Notes: a model not told the origin generated them from the sequence alone. 34,106 nt of DNA from Parcubacteria group bacterium (GCA_016188785.1 JACPHD010000002.1:1-34106), one strand, 5' to 3'. Shown: positions 23,939 to 32,928, numbered from the stretch's first letter. Made by a program: numbers and translations.

Positions 23939-24937
23939 ATGAAAATCGCCATTTTTGAGACCAAGCCTTGGGAAAAGAAATTTTTTAATAAAGCCTTGAA
24001 AGGCCAGGCTTTGGCATTTGTTAAAGAACCAATCAGCCCGGCTAATTGCCAGCTGGCCAAAGACTGCGAAATTATTTCAACTTTTATCTCTTCAAAAGTG
24101 AATAATGAAATTTTAAATAAATTGCCCAAGCTGAAAATGATCGCTACCCGCTCTACTGGTTTTGACCACATTGATTTGAAAGCCTGTAAAAATAAAAATA
24201 TCGCGGTTTGCAACGTGCCGTTTTACGGCGAAAATACCGTGGCCGAGCATGCCTTTGCCTTGATTTTAACTCTGTCGCGCAATATTCATAAAGCCTATTT
24301 GCGTACCACGCGCGGGGATTATAGCGTAGAAGGACTTAAAGGTTTTGATTTGCGCGGCAAAACTTTAGGCGTCATCGGCGCCGGCCATATTGGTTTGCAT
24401 TTAGTAAAAATGGGCCGGGGCTTTGACATGAAAGTTTTGGCCTTTGATAATTGCAAAAATTATTTTCAGGCTGATTTTTTAGGCTTTAAATATGTTAGCT
24501 TGGCCGAGCTTTTAAAAAATTCCGATATTATAAGTTTGCATGTGCCGGATAATCAGGCTACGCATCACTTAATAAATAAAAATAATATTAAACTAATTAA
24601 AAAAGGCGCGATTTTAATCAACACGGCGCGCGGCGGGGTGGTGGAAACCGAAGCCTTAATTGAAGCGCTAGACAAGAAAATATTAGCCGGCGCCGGGCTG
24701 GATGTTTTAGAGGGAGAGAATCTAGTCATGGAAGAAAAGCAATTGGCCTTTGATAAAAAAACCGCTGAAGAGATGCTGGCTTTGGCCAAGGATCATATTT
24801 TATTTTCCCGCGATAACGTGATTTTCACGCCGCATATCGCTTTTTACAGCGAGGAAGCCATTAGGCGCATTATGGAAGTAACCGCGGATAATATAAAATG
24901 TTTTATGGAAAAAAACGGCAAAAATACAGTTTTATAA
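23939..24937 (+). CDS. D-2-hydroxyacid dehydrogenase (D-lactate dehydrogenase-like)
   Basis: A 332-residue NAD-dependent enzyme. It has the catalytic-domain text TRSTGFDHIDLKACK, the NAD loop GVIGAGHIG (about 145-153), NTARGGVVETEALIEAL with the substrate arginine, and the C-terminal acid-base histidine in FTPHIAFYS (about 297-305). It matches LdhA-type D-lactate dehydrogenases, which reduce pyruvate to D-lactate and regenerate NAD+ in fermenting cells; this fits CPR metabolism. Related enzymes use other 2-hydroxyacids, so the substrate is inferred. Confidence 0.9.
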   Translation: MKIAIFETKPWEKKFFNKALKGQALAFVKEPISPANCQLAKDCEIISTFISSKVNNEILNKLPKLKMIATRSTGFDHIDLKACKNKNIAVCNVPFYGENTVAEHAFALILTLSRNIHKAYLRTTRGDYSVEGLKGFDLRGKTLGVIGAGHIGLHLVKMGRGFDMKVLAFDNCKNYFQADFLGFKYVSLAELLKNSDIISLHVPDNQATHHLINKNNIKLIKKGAILINTARGGVVETEALIEALDKKILAGAGLDVLEGENLVMEEKQLAFDKKTAEEMLALAKDHILFSRDNVIFTPHIAFYSEEAIRRIMEVTADNIKCFMEKNGKNTVL

Positions 24938-24947
24938 TTTTCGGCCC

Positions 24948-24976
24948 TTGCAAAAAATTTTTTAGTGTGCTATAAT
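24948..24976 (+). promoter_or_regulatory. Promoter upstream of coiled-coil protein gene
   Basis: TTGCAA (24948-24953), a 17-base spacer, and TGCTATAAT with TATAAT at 24971-24976. The transcript would begin near 24983 and carry a leader of more than 200 bases. Confidence 0.6.
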
Positions 24977-25055
24977 TAAAACATAAAATAAAAATAAAAA
25001 CAAAAAATCAAATGAAGTCGGTTTTTTTATTAAAAATTAATACTTTATATATTTA

Positions 25056-25285
25056 CCCCGTTAGAAAGATTCTTTCTGACTGGGTTCACAGCTAAAACCA
25101 GCGCGCTTTGGCTGTTTTTTAGTTCTCAAAAAATAAAAATAAAAACTATGAACCCCGTTAGAAATCTATATAAAAAATGCGGGGTCGCATAGTAAAAACA
25201 AAAATTATGACAAATCTAATTTCTAACCCCGTTAGAAATAAATTTCTAAACGGGGCTAACGGGGTGAAAACAAAAATTTCTCATT
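25056..25285. repeat. Cluster of CCCCGTTAGAAA-type repeats
   Basis: Copies: ACCCCGTTAGAAAG with TCTTTCTGACTGGG (25056-25084), AACCCCGTTAGAAAT (25151-25165), a perfect palindrome ATTTCTAAC-CCC-GTTAGAAAT (25219-25239), then AATTTCTAAACGGGGCTAAC and GGGGT to 25265. The cluster sits in the leader and the first codons of the next gene. Confidence 0.75.
25088..25120 (+). terminator. Leader hairpin with T-run
   Basis: ACAGCTAAA pairs with TTTGGCTGT, followed by TTTTT. It lies about 105 bases after the promoter and before the coding start, so it could be an attenuator or end a short RNA. Layout resembles the 13318-13466 promoter-hairpin unit. Confidence 0.5.
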
Positions 25286-27042
25286 CATTAGCTCTTTTGG
25301 TTCTGGTAACCGCGGCTATATTGGCTGAAAATGCTTTTTTGCAGAGCATGGCCATCAATAAGCGGACGTATGATTTAATTACTCAAACGACGATTGGTCA
25401 ATCGTCGCCGCAAAGTTTTAATTTATTAAAAACCGCCGATAGAGTGGCCTTAGCCGAAACCGCTATTCCGCTTTTTCCCGGCGCCAAAAGATTGACTTTT
25501 AGCCATAACGGCTTAGTGCGTTATCGCATTGATGCCCCGATTGCCAAGGTCAGGAGTTTTTACAATCAAGTTATGTCATTAGCCGGCTGGCAGCGAATTA
25601 AGGGTTCAGCCCAGGCCATGGTGGCTAAGGGTAATTTTGATAAAGTGATGATTGCTTTAGCGGAAAACCCCATAACTAAAAAAACCGAAGCGGTTTTTTA
25701 TCACCTGTCTGCGCAGGCAGGTCAGCCGTTAAGCGGCAACGATATTTTGGGCGCGCAAAAAGCGCAAGCCGAAGAGACGACCGGCTTTGTCGCTCCCGAA
25801 GAGCCGGTTCAGACCCAGCCTTTAATGCCGACAGGTGGAAATCAAGTTAATCAATCCGCGCCGGTTAATATGGAACAGCAACCCATACAGCCAGGCGGTG
25901 AAAATCAGACTAATCAAACCGCTCCAACTAATCATGAAACTCAGCCGTTTAAGTCTGAGGAGCAATTTAATAATAATAATTCTAATAATGGGCCGCAGAC
26001 GAAGAATATGGAATTCGGCCGTCCGAACGGAGACCAAGGCCAGCAGCAAGGCCCGTCCGAAGAAGACATGAAAAAAATGGATGAGCGCCGTTTTAAAGAT
26101 ATGAAGCGCGGCTTAAGCCAGTTCACCCGTTCGGCACAGATGATGAAAAAAGTCGTGGCTAAAACTAAAACAGCCATAAATAAATGTGGCGTTAATATAC
26201 CGGAAGAATTAAGTAATGCTTTAAATAGCATTGATGACCTGGTTAAAAAAATAAATGAGGCCCAAACCGCCGACGAATTGGATGAAGTTATTGGTGATAT
26301 TGAAGATGTTGGTTCGGTCATGCAGGATTGGGGACCCAGAATGGGTGATCTGCACCGTTTATGCCAGATGTTAAAGCAAGCTGACCGCGACCTTAAGCAG
26401 CTTGACCGCTCTTTAGCGCGCTACCAAGCAAAAAATAAAGGCAAGATAGATATCAGCGAAATATTAGCTGATTATAAAAGCGACCTGGAAAATATGCGGC
26501 AGGCTTTGCGCCAGGCCAGGGAGCTGGCTAAAACCGAGGCGGATGAAGCTCTATCAAAAATAGAAGATGATTTTTACGGCAGTATGGACAATATCCGCAA
26601 CGCGGAGCAGGCGATCAACATGGTACTTAATATCGGCCAGGGTATCCGTCAAGCCACCGCGGAAATAAAAAAGATTGACCGTGACATAAAAAATTTAAAG
26701 AGAAAGAAAATAGATACGGCGCAACTGGAAGAATTAGCGGTTGATTTTAAGGCGCGGGTGGAGGAGATAAAAACTATGGTTAAAGGAAAGTTTGATGTAG
26801 ATGAGCTGATTGATAAAGTAGAAGCGGCCTTTGATGTTCGCGAACAAATTTATGATGCCATGCAAGAGTATGGCCTGGGTCTAATGGCGCCGCAAATTAA
26901 AGAAAATAAAAGCCTGAACATGCAGGTTAACTTGCCCGAGGCTTTTAGAAAACAAGCCGGCGGCGAAGAAGATGATGAAGCGGGCGAGATTGATAATAGA
27001 GCCGGCAAGCCAGGCGCGCAAAACATGATGCCAAAATTTTAA
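25207..27042 (+). CDS. Membrane-anchored coiled-coil protein, function unknown
   Basis: Starting at ATG 25207 (MTNLISNPVRNKF) gives 611 residues; ATG 25177 and GTG 25264 are alternatives, because repeats cover this region. A hydrophobic segment (HSLALLVLVTAAILAENAF, about 26-44) is an uncleaved signal anchor. Then comes a small domain, IPLFPGAKRLTFSHNGLVRY to FYNQVMSLAGWQRI, resembling lipoprotein-type domains of the PGA...FY...GW pattern. Next is a Q/N/P-rich linker (about 190-290), and finally a long helical charged region (300-560) rich in Lys/Glu/Asp/Leu that should form coiled coils. The Gly/Asp/Glu tail is disordered. Probably exposed outside the membrane. I do not recognise the family. 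Confidence 0.8.
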   Translation: MTNLISNPVRNKFLNGANGVKTKISHSLALLVLVTAAILAENAFLQSMAINKRTYDLITQTTIGQSSPQSFNLLKTADRVALAETAIPLFPGAKRLTFSHNGLVRYRIDAPIAKVRSFYNQVMSLAGWQRIKGSAQAMVAKGNFDKVMIALAENPITKKTEAVFYHLSAQAGQPLSGNDILGAQKAQAEETTGFVAPEEPVQTQPLMPTGGNQVNQSAPVNMEQQPIQPGGENQTNQTAPTNHETQPFKSEEQFNNNNSNNGPQTKNMEFGRPNGDQGQQQGPSEEDMKKMDERRFKDMKRGLSQFTRSAQMMKKVVAKTKTAINKCGVNIPEELSNALNSIDDLVKKINEAQTADELDEVIGDIEDVGSVMQDWGPRMGDLHRLCQMLKQADRDLKQLDRSLARYQAKNKGKIDISEILADYKSDLENMRQALRQARELAKTEADEALSKIEDDFYGSMDNIRNAEQAINMVLNIGQGIRQATAEIKKIDRDIKNLKRKKIDTAQLEELAVDFKARVEEIKTMVKGKFDVDELIDKVEAAFDVREQIYDAMQEYGLGLMAPQIKENKSLNMQVNLPEAFRKQAGGEEDDEAGEIDNRAGKPGAQNMMPKF

Positions 27043-27060
27043 GATAATTTTTTAACAATA

Positions 27061-27094
27061 AAATAAAACCGCCAAATTTATGGCGGTTTTATTT
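27061..27094 (+). terminator. Intrinsic terminator
   Basis: A perfect 14-bp stem, AAATAAAACCGCCA (27061-27074) with TGGCGGTTTTATTT (27081-27094), 6-base loop and a T-rich 3' arm, 18 bases after the stop. Confidence 0.85.
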
Positions 27095-27174
27095 TATATT
27101 GACATTTATATTATAAATAAATAGCTAATTTAAGCTGTTTATTTTTATTTTTTCTTATTTTCGTAGAAAAATAG

Positions 27175-27202
27175 TTGACAATACTTGATTATATAATATA
27201 AT
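27175..27202 (+). promoter_or_regulatory. Promoter of TrmB-like regulator, leaderless
   Basis: TTGACA (27175-27180), a 16-base spacer and TATAAT (27197-27202), exactly 6 bases before the ATG at 27209. Confidence 0.75.
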
Positions 27203-27208
27203 TACTTT

Positions 27209-27955
27209 ATGGATATTTCCGTATTTAAAAAATTAGGTTTGACTGACAAAGAAATAGCGGTTTATTTTTTTCTATTAGAGTATGGCGCCAGTTCGGTGAG
27301 AAATTTAGCCGCGCTTACTAATTTAAATCGCGGCACGACTTATGACATTTTAAAGAAATTGCAGGAAGCCGGTTTGGTAAGTTTTTTTCATAAAGATACC
27401 AAACAGCAGTTCGTAGCCGAAGACCCGGATAAAATTTTAAAGCTTTTGGCTGTGCGCGAAGACGAATTAAAAAGGGCCGAGGAGAAAATAAAAGAGTTAA
27501 TTCCGGAATTAAGGTCGCTTCAGGAAAAAGGCGGCGGCAAACCGGTTACTAAATTTTATGAAGGCAAGGCCGGCATAAAATTCATCTTAGACGATATTTT
27601 AAGCTCTATGAAAGAAATCGGCGCCGGCCAGTATTATGTTTATTCAGCCGCCGGCGTGCGTGAAGACATTTATGGCGCTTATCCGGATTTTAATAAAAAA
27701 AGAATTAAAAATAATATCAAGGCTAGGACGATTTCTTTGTCCGAGGGCGGCGGCACTTATGGTTTGGATGAACGTAAGTGGTTAAGCGCTGAAAAACCAA
27801 GCGAAGGCAATATGACTTACATTTTAATTTACGCGGATAAGTGCGCTTTTATTTCGCGCGACAGCCATAACAATCCGGTCGGCGTGATTATAGAGAATAA
27901 GATGATTTATGAGACGGAAAAAACTTTGTTTTTGCAAATGTGGAAACTGATTTAA
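27209..27955 (+). CDS. TrmB-family transcriptional regulator
   Basis: A 248-residue protein. Residues 1-75 are a winged helix (KLGLTDKEIAVYFFLLEYGA, then NRGTTYDILKKLQEAGLVSF) typical of TrmB regulators. A coiled-coil linker (about 78-108, REDELKRAEEKIKELIPELR) leads to a C-terminal domain (KFYEGKAGIKFILDDIL) like the TrmB effector domain. TrmB proteins in archaea bind sugars and control sugar metabolism; in CPR the ligand is unknown. glmS starts 14 bases after its stop, so it may control that gene or be co-transcribed with it. Confidence 0.85.
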   Translation: MDISVFKKLGLTDKEIAVYFFLLEYGASSVRNLAALTNLNRGTTYDILKKLQEAGLVSFFHKDTKQQFVAEDPDKILKLLAVREDELKRAEEKIKELIPELRSLQEKGGGKPVTKFYEGKAGIKFILDDILSSMKEIGAGQYYVYSAAGVREDIYGAYPDFNKKRIKNNIKARTISLSEGGGTYGLDERKWLSAEKPSEGNMTYILIYADKCAFISRDSHNNPVGVIIENKMIYETEKTLFLQMWKLI

Positions 27956-27969
27956 TAATAAGAAATATT

Positions 27970-29805
27970 ATGTGCGGTATCATTGGCTATTTAGGAAAAA
28001 ATAATGCTTTGCCGGTTTTAGTTGACGGCTTAAGACGTTTAGAATATCGCGGTTATGATTCGTCCGGTCTGGCTTTAATGATCGGCCGGGGCGATGTTTT
28101 CGCGGTTAAGTCAGTCGGGCGGGTTAAAGATTTAGAAGATAAATTAGGCCAAAGCGGAATGGAACGTACCGGCAATTTAGGCATTGCCCATACTCGCTGG
28201 GCGACTCATGGCCGGCCGACTGAAGCTAACGCCCATCCTCACGCGGATTGTAAAAATAAAATTTGGCTGGTTCATAATGGAATTATTGAAAATTATAAAG
28301 AGCTGAAGAACCGCCTGGAGGCAAGAGGCCATGATTTTAGATCAGACACCGATACTGAAGTTATTGTTCACCTAATAGAAGATTTGTACACGGGAAATTT
28401 AACTCAAGCCTTGGTTAAGGCTTTATTGATGTTAAAAGGCGCTTACGGTTTGGTTTTATTCCATACGGATGAACCGGATAAAATGTTGGCCGCCAGACGC
28501 GGCTCGCCTCTGGTCGTTGGTTTGGCGGACAGAGAGACGATTGTTGCTTCGGATATTTCAGCCATTGTGAGCTATACGCGGCAAATAATTTATCTTGACG
28601 ACGGCGAAATAGCCGAGATAAACGGCCAGGGTTTTAAAATTATTAATCTAAATAATCAAGAAATAAATAAAAAAATCAATAATATAGATTGGGATATAAC
28701 CGAGTGTGAAAAAGGGGGCTATCCTCATTTTATGCTCAAGGAAATTTTTGAACAGCCGGAAACTATTAAGGACAGCCTGCGCGGCCGCCTTATTTTGGAA
28801 GAGGGCAAAGCTAAATTAGGCGGGTTGGAAGCCATTGCCGAAAAATTAAGGCAGATAGAAAAAATTGTGATCGTAGCCTGCGGCACGGCCAGATACGCCG
28901 GGCTGGTAGGCGAATATATGCTGGAAGAATATGCCAGCTTATCGTGCGAGGTTGATTACGCGTCAGAATTCCGCTACCGTAAGTTGGAGCTTGATAAGCG
29001 GACGGCGGTTATAGCCATTAGCCAGTCAGGCGAAACCGCGGATACTTTGGCCGCGATTAAAGAAGCCAAAGAAAAAGGCGTTTTAACTTTAGGCATAGTG
29101 AACGCGGTCGGCTCAAGTATAGCGCGCGAAACTGAGGCCGGCGTTTATAATCATATCGGGCCGGAAATATCAGTCGCTTCCACCAAGGCTTTTACTTCGC
29201 AAGTGACAATTTTAACGCTTTTAACCGTATTGCTCGGGCGGCAAAGACAGATGTCGCTCGTCACCGGGCAACGCATTATCAAAGAATTATTAGATCTGCC
29301 GGAAAAGATAAAAAAAGTTTTACAGTTAAACGGCCAGATAAAAAATATCGCGGAAAATTATTATCAAGCCAGGCATTTTGCTTATTTGGGTAGAAAATAT
29401 AATCAGCCGGTAGCTAAAGAAGGCGCGCTTAAGTTAAAGGAATTATCCTATATTCATGCCGAAGGTTTTGCTTCGGGCGAAATGAAGCACGGCTCTATCG
29501 CTTTAGTAGATGAAGATTTTCCCAGTTTATTTATCGCGCCGCAAGACAGCGTTTATGAAAAAAATTTGAGCAATATGCAAGAAATCAAATCGCGCGGCGG
29601 CAAGATTATTGCCGTTACTACTGAAGGCGATGATACCATAATGGATTTGGCTGATGATATTATTTATATTCCTAAAACTTTGGAAACGCTAACGCCGATT
29701 TTATCAGTCATACCCTTGCAGTTGTTTGCTTATTATATGGCGGTTTTAAACGGCCGGGACGTTGACAAGCCGAGGAATTTGGCGAAAAGTGTGACCGTTG
29801 AATGA
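27970..29805 (+). CDS. glmS: Glutamine-fructose-6-phosphate aminotransferase (isomerizing)
   Basis: GlmS makes glucosamine-6-phosphate from fructose-6-phosphate and glutamine, the first step to UDP-GlcNAc. The start is ATG 27970, because the nucleophile Cys must follow the initiator Met (MCGIIGYLG). An upstream GTG at 27940 would bury it. Residues 1-220 form the class II amidotransferase domain (GIAHTRWATHGRPTEANAHP). Two SIS domains follow (VACGTARYAG, SQSGETADTLAA; later KELSYIHAEGFASGEMKHG). The end PRNLAKSVTVE is the invariant C-terminus. Length 611 is normal. Confidence 0.97.
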   Translation: MCGIIGYLGKNNALPVLVDGLRRLEYRGYDSSGLALMIGRGDVFAVKSVGRVKDLEDKLGQSGMERTGNLGIAHTRWATHGRPTEANAHPHADCKNKIWLVHNGIIENYKELKNRLEARGHDFRSDTDTEVIVHLIEDLYTGNLTQALVKALLMLKGAYGLVLFHTDEPDKMLAARRGSPLVVGLADRETIVASDISAIVSYTRQIIYLDDGEIAEINGQGFKIINLNNQEINKKINNIDWDITECEKGGYPHFMLKEIFEQPETIKDSLRGRLILEEGKAKLGGLEAIAEKLRQIEKIVIVACGTARYAGLVGEYMLEEYASLSCEVDYASEFRYRKLELDKRTAVIAISQSGETADTLAAIKEAKEKGVLTLGIVNAVGSSIARETEAGVYNHIGPEISVASTKAFTSQVTILTLLTVLLGRQRQMSLVTGQRIIKELLDLPEKIKKVLQLNGQIKNIAENYYQARHFAYLGRKYNQPVAKEGALKLKELSYIHAEGFASGEMKHGSIALVDEDFPSLFIAPQDSVYEKNLSNMQEIKSRGGKIIAVTTEGDDTIMDLADDIIYIPKTLETLTPILSVIPLQLFAYYMAVLNGRDVDKPRNLAKSVTVE

Positions 29806-29808
29806 ATA

Positions 29809-30153
29809 ATGTATAAACATATGGACATCAAACAAAAAATAATCAACGCGACTGGCATAAAATTTTTTATTGAAAATAATGGCCGGGAAGTAGCCCGGGC
29901 GTATTTATATATTTTAAACAATAGCCATGAACGGCCATTTGGTTTTATGGAGGATGTTTTTGTTGAGGAAAATTATAGAAGCCAGGGCTGGGGCGGAAAA
30001 TTAATTACCGAGTTAATCAAAACCGCCCAACAGAATAATTGCTATAAGTTAGTCGGCACCTCAAGGTACGGCCGGCCGAAAGTTCATAATTGGTATTTGA
30101 ATTTTGGCTTTAAAGACTGGGGCAAGGAGTTTAGAATGGATTTTGATAGTTAA
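29809..30153 (+). CDS. GNAT-family N-acetyltransferase
   Basis: A 114-residue single-domain acetyltransferase. The acetyl-CoA loop is visible in VEENYRSQGWGGKLITELIK (the Q/R-x-x-G-x-G/A pattern, near 58-65), and HNWYLNFGFKDWG is the usual C-terminal element. It starts 3 bases after glmS. ATG 29821 is an alternative start. Position after glmS would suit an amino-sugar acetylation role, but the small size and sequence give no substrate. Function beyond GNAT fold is unknown. Confidence 0.75.
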   Translation: MYKHMDIKQKIINATGIKFFIENNGREVARAYLYILNNSHERPFGFMEDVFVEENYRSQGWGGKLITELIKTAQQNNCYKLVGTSRYGRPKVHNWYLNFGFKDWGKEFRMDFDS

Positions 30154-30174
30154 AAGTTGAAAAAGGAAATTTAC

Positions 30175-30298
30175 AATGACAAATTTCCAATGACGAATGT
30201 CAAATCAATGTCAAATTACTAAATGACAAATTAATTAATTTTTTGACATTGGGATTTAGGATTTGATTTGTCATTTGACATTAGTCATTCGTCATTAA
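30175..30298. repeat. AT-rich palindromic repeat element
   Basis: AATGACGAATGTC-type words on the left pair with GACATTAGTCATTCGTCATT on the right, with GACAAAT/ATTTGTC words between. The whole gap between the GNAT gene and the YvcK-like gene is one imperfect palindrome of about 120 bases. Confidence 0.65.
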
Positions 30299-30344
30299 GA
30301 GTAATTTTAAATTTTTATCTTTTAGATTTTTATTTTACATTAGC

Positions 30345-31337
30345 ATGGTGAATACTAAAATAAATCAAAAAATAGTCACTATTGGCGGCGGATCAGGCAG
30401 TTTTATGGTTTTAACCGGTTTAAAAAAATATCCGGTGGATTTATCGGCGATCGTCAGCATGGCTGATGACGGCGGTTCGTCCGGAATTTTGCGCCGCGAG
30501 TTCGGAGTATTGCCGCCTGGCGACGCGCGGCAATGTTTAGTTGCTTTAGCCGAGGCGGATAAAATTTTAAAAGAGTTGTTTGCTTACCGTTATGATAACG
30601 GCGGCTTAAAAGGGCATGTTTTCGGCAATTTGTTTTTATCAACTTTGGAAAAAGTGAGTGGCGGATTTGATTTGGCGGTTAAGCAGGCCGGGAGCATTTT
30701 AAAAATTAAGGGCCGGGTTCTGCCGGTAACATTGCAAAGCGCCCAGCTGGTAGCGGAGCTAAAAAACGGCAAAAAAATAATCGGCGAAAGTAAAATTTAC
30801 GGCCAGGCCGTAGGTTTGATTGATTTAAAAAAATTATATTTAAAACCGGCGGCGGTGTTGAATGCTGAAGCGAAAGAGGCGCTTAAGCGGGCCGATAAAA
30901 TAGTTATCTGCCCGGGAGATTTATGTTCCAGTTTAATCGCCAATTTTTTAGTCAAAGGCTTAAGTCAAGCAATTGCCCGAGCCAAAGCCAAAGTTATTTA
31001 TGTAAGCAATTTAATAACTAAGCCAGGCCATACCGACGGTTTTACTTTAGCGGATTATATTAAAACTTTGGAAAAATATTTGGGCCGGGGCGCTATTGGT
31101 TATGTTGTTTATAATAAAGAAAGGCCGGCTGAAAAATTTTTAAAAAAATACTTGCGGCCGGGTGAAAATTTGGTCGCGGCCGGCGATTTAAGCCGGTTGT
31201 CAAAGATAAAATTTTTAGGCTATAATTTGTTGAGTCATCAATTTTATAAAGCGACCAAGGGCGATGTGTTGGGCGGTTTCAGATCTTTAGTTAGGCATGA
31301 CAGCGACAAATTGGCCAAAGTGATTTACGATTTATGA
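30345..31337 (+). CDS. YvcK-like gluconeogenesis factor (CofD-like fold)
   Basis: A 330-residue protein. TIGGGSGSFMVLTGLKKYP at residues 12-30, then MADDGGSSGILRREFGVLPP followed by GDARQCLVAL, are diagnostic of the YvcK/CofD family. In Firmicutes, YvcK binds UDP-GlcNAc and is required for growth on gluconeogenic carbon sources and normal cell wall. Here it lies near glmS and a GlmU-like enzyme, which supports a link to UDP-GlcNAc. Its stop overlaps the HAD gene start (ATGA). Confidence 0.9.
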   Translation: MVNTKINQKIVTIGGGSGSFMVLTGLKKYPVDLSAIVSMADDGGSSGILRREFGVLPPGDARQCLVALAEADKILKELFAYRYDNGGLKGHVFGNLFLSTLEKVSGGFDLAVKQAGSILKIKGRVLPVTLQSAQLVAELKNGKKIIGESKIYGQAVGLIDLKKLYLKPAAVLNAEAKEALKRADKIVICPGDLCSSLIANFLVKGLSQAIARAKAKVIYVSNLITKPGHTDGFTLADYIKTLEKYLGRGAIGYVVYNKERPAEKFLKKYLRPGENLVAAGDLSRLSKIKFLGYNLLSHQFYKATKGDVLGGFRSLVRHDSDKLAKVIYDL

Positions 31338-31951
31338 TAATTATTTTTGATTTGGATTATACTTTATTTGATACGGCCAGGTTTAAGCGGGACGGTTTAG
31401 CTTTGTTTTTTAATATGAGCCAAACCGAATTCAAAAATTATTATAAAATAAATTTTAAGGACAAGGGGATAAATTACAGCCCGAAAGAGCATTTGCGGAT
31501 TTTGGGCTGGAAGCATAAAGAGATGATGGCCAAATTAAATGAGTTTGATGATTGGCTGGAAAAGGAAATTAGCCGGTACTTATTTCCGGAAGCGAATAAG
31601 ATTTTAAATCGGTTTAAGCAAGCTGGCCATAAAATTATTTTAGCCACTTTTGGCGACAAGGAATTTCAGGAGCAAAAAATTTCTGCTTTAAAAATTAACG
31701 ATCTAAGCGCCAGAGAGTTTTTTGACGAGGTTATTATTTCCAATAAAATCAAAGCCGAGTTGGAAGAATTAAAACGTTTTCAGGGCGAAGATATTTTATT
31801 GGTTGATGATAATTTAAAAGAAGCTCTTGAGCTTAAGGGAATTTTAGGAGATAAATGCGAGATTTTTTTAATTGACGGTCCGTATGCTCGCTCCGGCGAA
31901 TATAATATAGCTCCGCGCGGCTTAAAAGATTTGGCGGAGAAATTTTTCTGA
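31334..31951 (+). CDS. HAD-family hydrolase
   Basis: A 205-residue protein. Motif I is FDLDYTLFDT (residues 4-13, nucleophile Asp 5). A motif II/III-like ILATFGDKEFQEQK follows near 110, and motif IV is DILLVDDNLKEA (about 154-165). The helical cap lies between 20 and 95. A cytoplasmic phosphatase of unknown substrate. It overlaps the YvcK-like gene by 4 bases. Confidence 0.85.
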   Translation: MIIIFDLDYTLFDTARFKRDGLALFFNMSQTEFKNYYKINFKDKGINYSPKEHLRILGWKHKEMMAKLNEFDDWLEKEISRYLFPEANKILNRFKQAGHKIILATFGDKEFQEQKISALKINDLSAREFFDEVIISNKIKAELEELKRFQGEDILLVDDNLKEALELKGILGDKCEIFLIDGPYARSGEYNIAPRGLKDLAEKFF

Positions 31952-32049
31952 AAAAGTAAAAAGTAAATAAGATATAAAAATATAAAATTATTTATTATTG
32001 TCATTGCGAGAGACTAATTTTTTTTGTCATTCCCGTACAGCAGGTTGTC

Positions 32050-32143
32050 TAAAAAGTATCGTCATTCCTGCGAAAGCAGGAATCCAGAAAAACCACGTTG
32101 GTTGATATTCTGGATTCCGGCTCAAGGCCGGAATGACAGAATA
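32050..32143. repeat. Dispersed palindromic repeat, second copy
   Basis: CATTCCTGCGAAAGCAGGAA, then TCCAGAA with TTCTGGA, and CCGGCTCAAGGCCGGAATGACAG-type words (last part about 32120-32140). The same family as 3310-3430. It fills most of the 194-base gap between the HAD and GlmU-like genes; the remainder (31952-32049) contains only TCATTGCGAG and GTCATTCCCG words of the same family. Confidence 0.75.
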
Positions 32144-32172
32144 ATATGCTCCTCATAATGAACATAGATGTT

Positions 32173-32928
32173 ATGTCCAATGAATTAAAAAATTTCGGTG
32201 TGGTAATTTTAGCGGCCGGCCAGGGTAAAAGATTGAACTGCGCCGATTTGCCCAAAGTGTTATATAAAATAAATGAGCGGCCGATAATTAGTTATATTTT
32301 AGAAGAACTAATACGGGGCGGTTTAGCTAAAAGCCAAATTTGCCTGGTGGTCGGTTTTAGGGCGGAAATGGTTAAGGCCGAGTTTGGCCCGGACTATATT
32401 TATGCCCGGCAAACTGAATGTTTGGGCACGGCGCACGCGGCTCTGGCCGGAGCCAAGGCCTTGCCGGCTGATTTTAATAATTTTTTAGTGTTGAATGGCG
32501 ACGATTCGGCGTTTTATAAATTTAATTCGCTCAACGAATTAATTGAGATGCACTTAGAAAATAATAATGATTTAAGTTTGTTAACCTGCGAACAGGATGA
32601 TCCGCAAGGCTTGGGCCGGATAGTGCGCGGTCAAGACGGCCGGATTATCAAAATAGTGGAAAAAGAAAATATGACGCCCGAGCTGGAGCAATTTAAAGAG
32701 ATCAATACCGGCACTTTATGTTTTAAAAAAGATTGGTTTTTAGATCATTATCCTAATTTAAAGCCGTTTAATCAGGTAAAAGGAGAGTACGGCCTGCCCA
32801 GTTTTATTGAAGAGGCTTTAATGACCGGCTCCAGACTGGGCGCGGTTAAGCTGGAAAATTCAAGTGAGTGGTTCGGCATCAACACGCCCGAGCAGTTAGC
32901 CGAGGCGGATAGGAGAAAAAGAAGCTAA
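32173..32928 (+). CDS. GlmU-like nucleotidyltransferase (sugar-1-phosphate uridylyltransferase)
   Basis: A Rossmann-like GT-A nucleotidyltransferase. VVILAAGQGKRL (about 11-22) is the NTP loop, LPKVLYKINERPIISYIL follows, and QTECLGTAHAAL and LVLNGDDSAFY (metal-binding Asp) match the GlmU uridylyltransferase domain. Later EINTGTLCF and GEYGLPSFIEEAL also fit. The acetyltransferase left-handed helix of full GlmU is absent. ATGs at 32146, 32158 and 32173 are possible; 32173 best fits the family N-terminus. Likely makes UDP-GlcNAc or a related UDP-sugar, downstream of glmS in the pathway. It ends convergently with the hepT-like gene, overlapping by 4 bases. Confidence 0.85.
   Translation: MSNELKNFGVVILAAGQGKRLNCADLPKVLYKINERPIISYILEELIRGGLAKSQICLVVGFRAEMVKAEFGPDYIYARQTECLGTAHAALAGAKALPADFNNFLVLNGDDSAFYKFNSLNELIEMHLENNNDLSLLTCEQDDPQGLGRIVRGQDGRIIKIVEKENMTPELEQFKEINTGTLCFKKDWFLDHYPNLKPFNQVKGEYGLPSFIEEALMTGSRLGAVKLENSSEWFGINTPEQLAEADRRKRS

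Noticed and set aside
27958-27969. glmS ribozyme upstream of glmS
   Set aside because: Only 14 bases separate the TrmB stop from the glmS ATG; there is no room, and no ribozyme core was seen.
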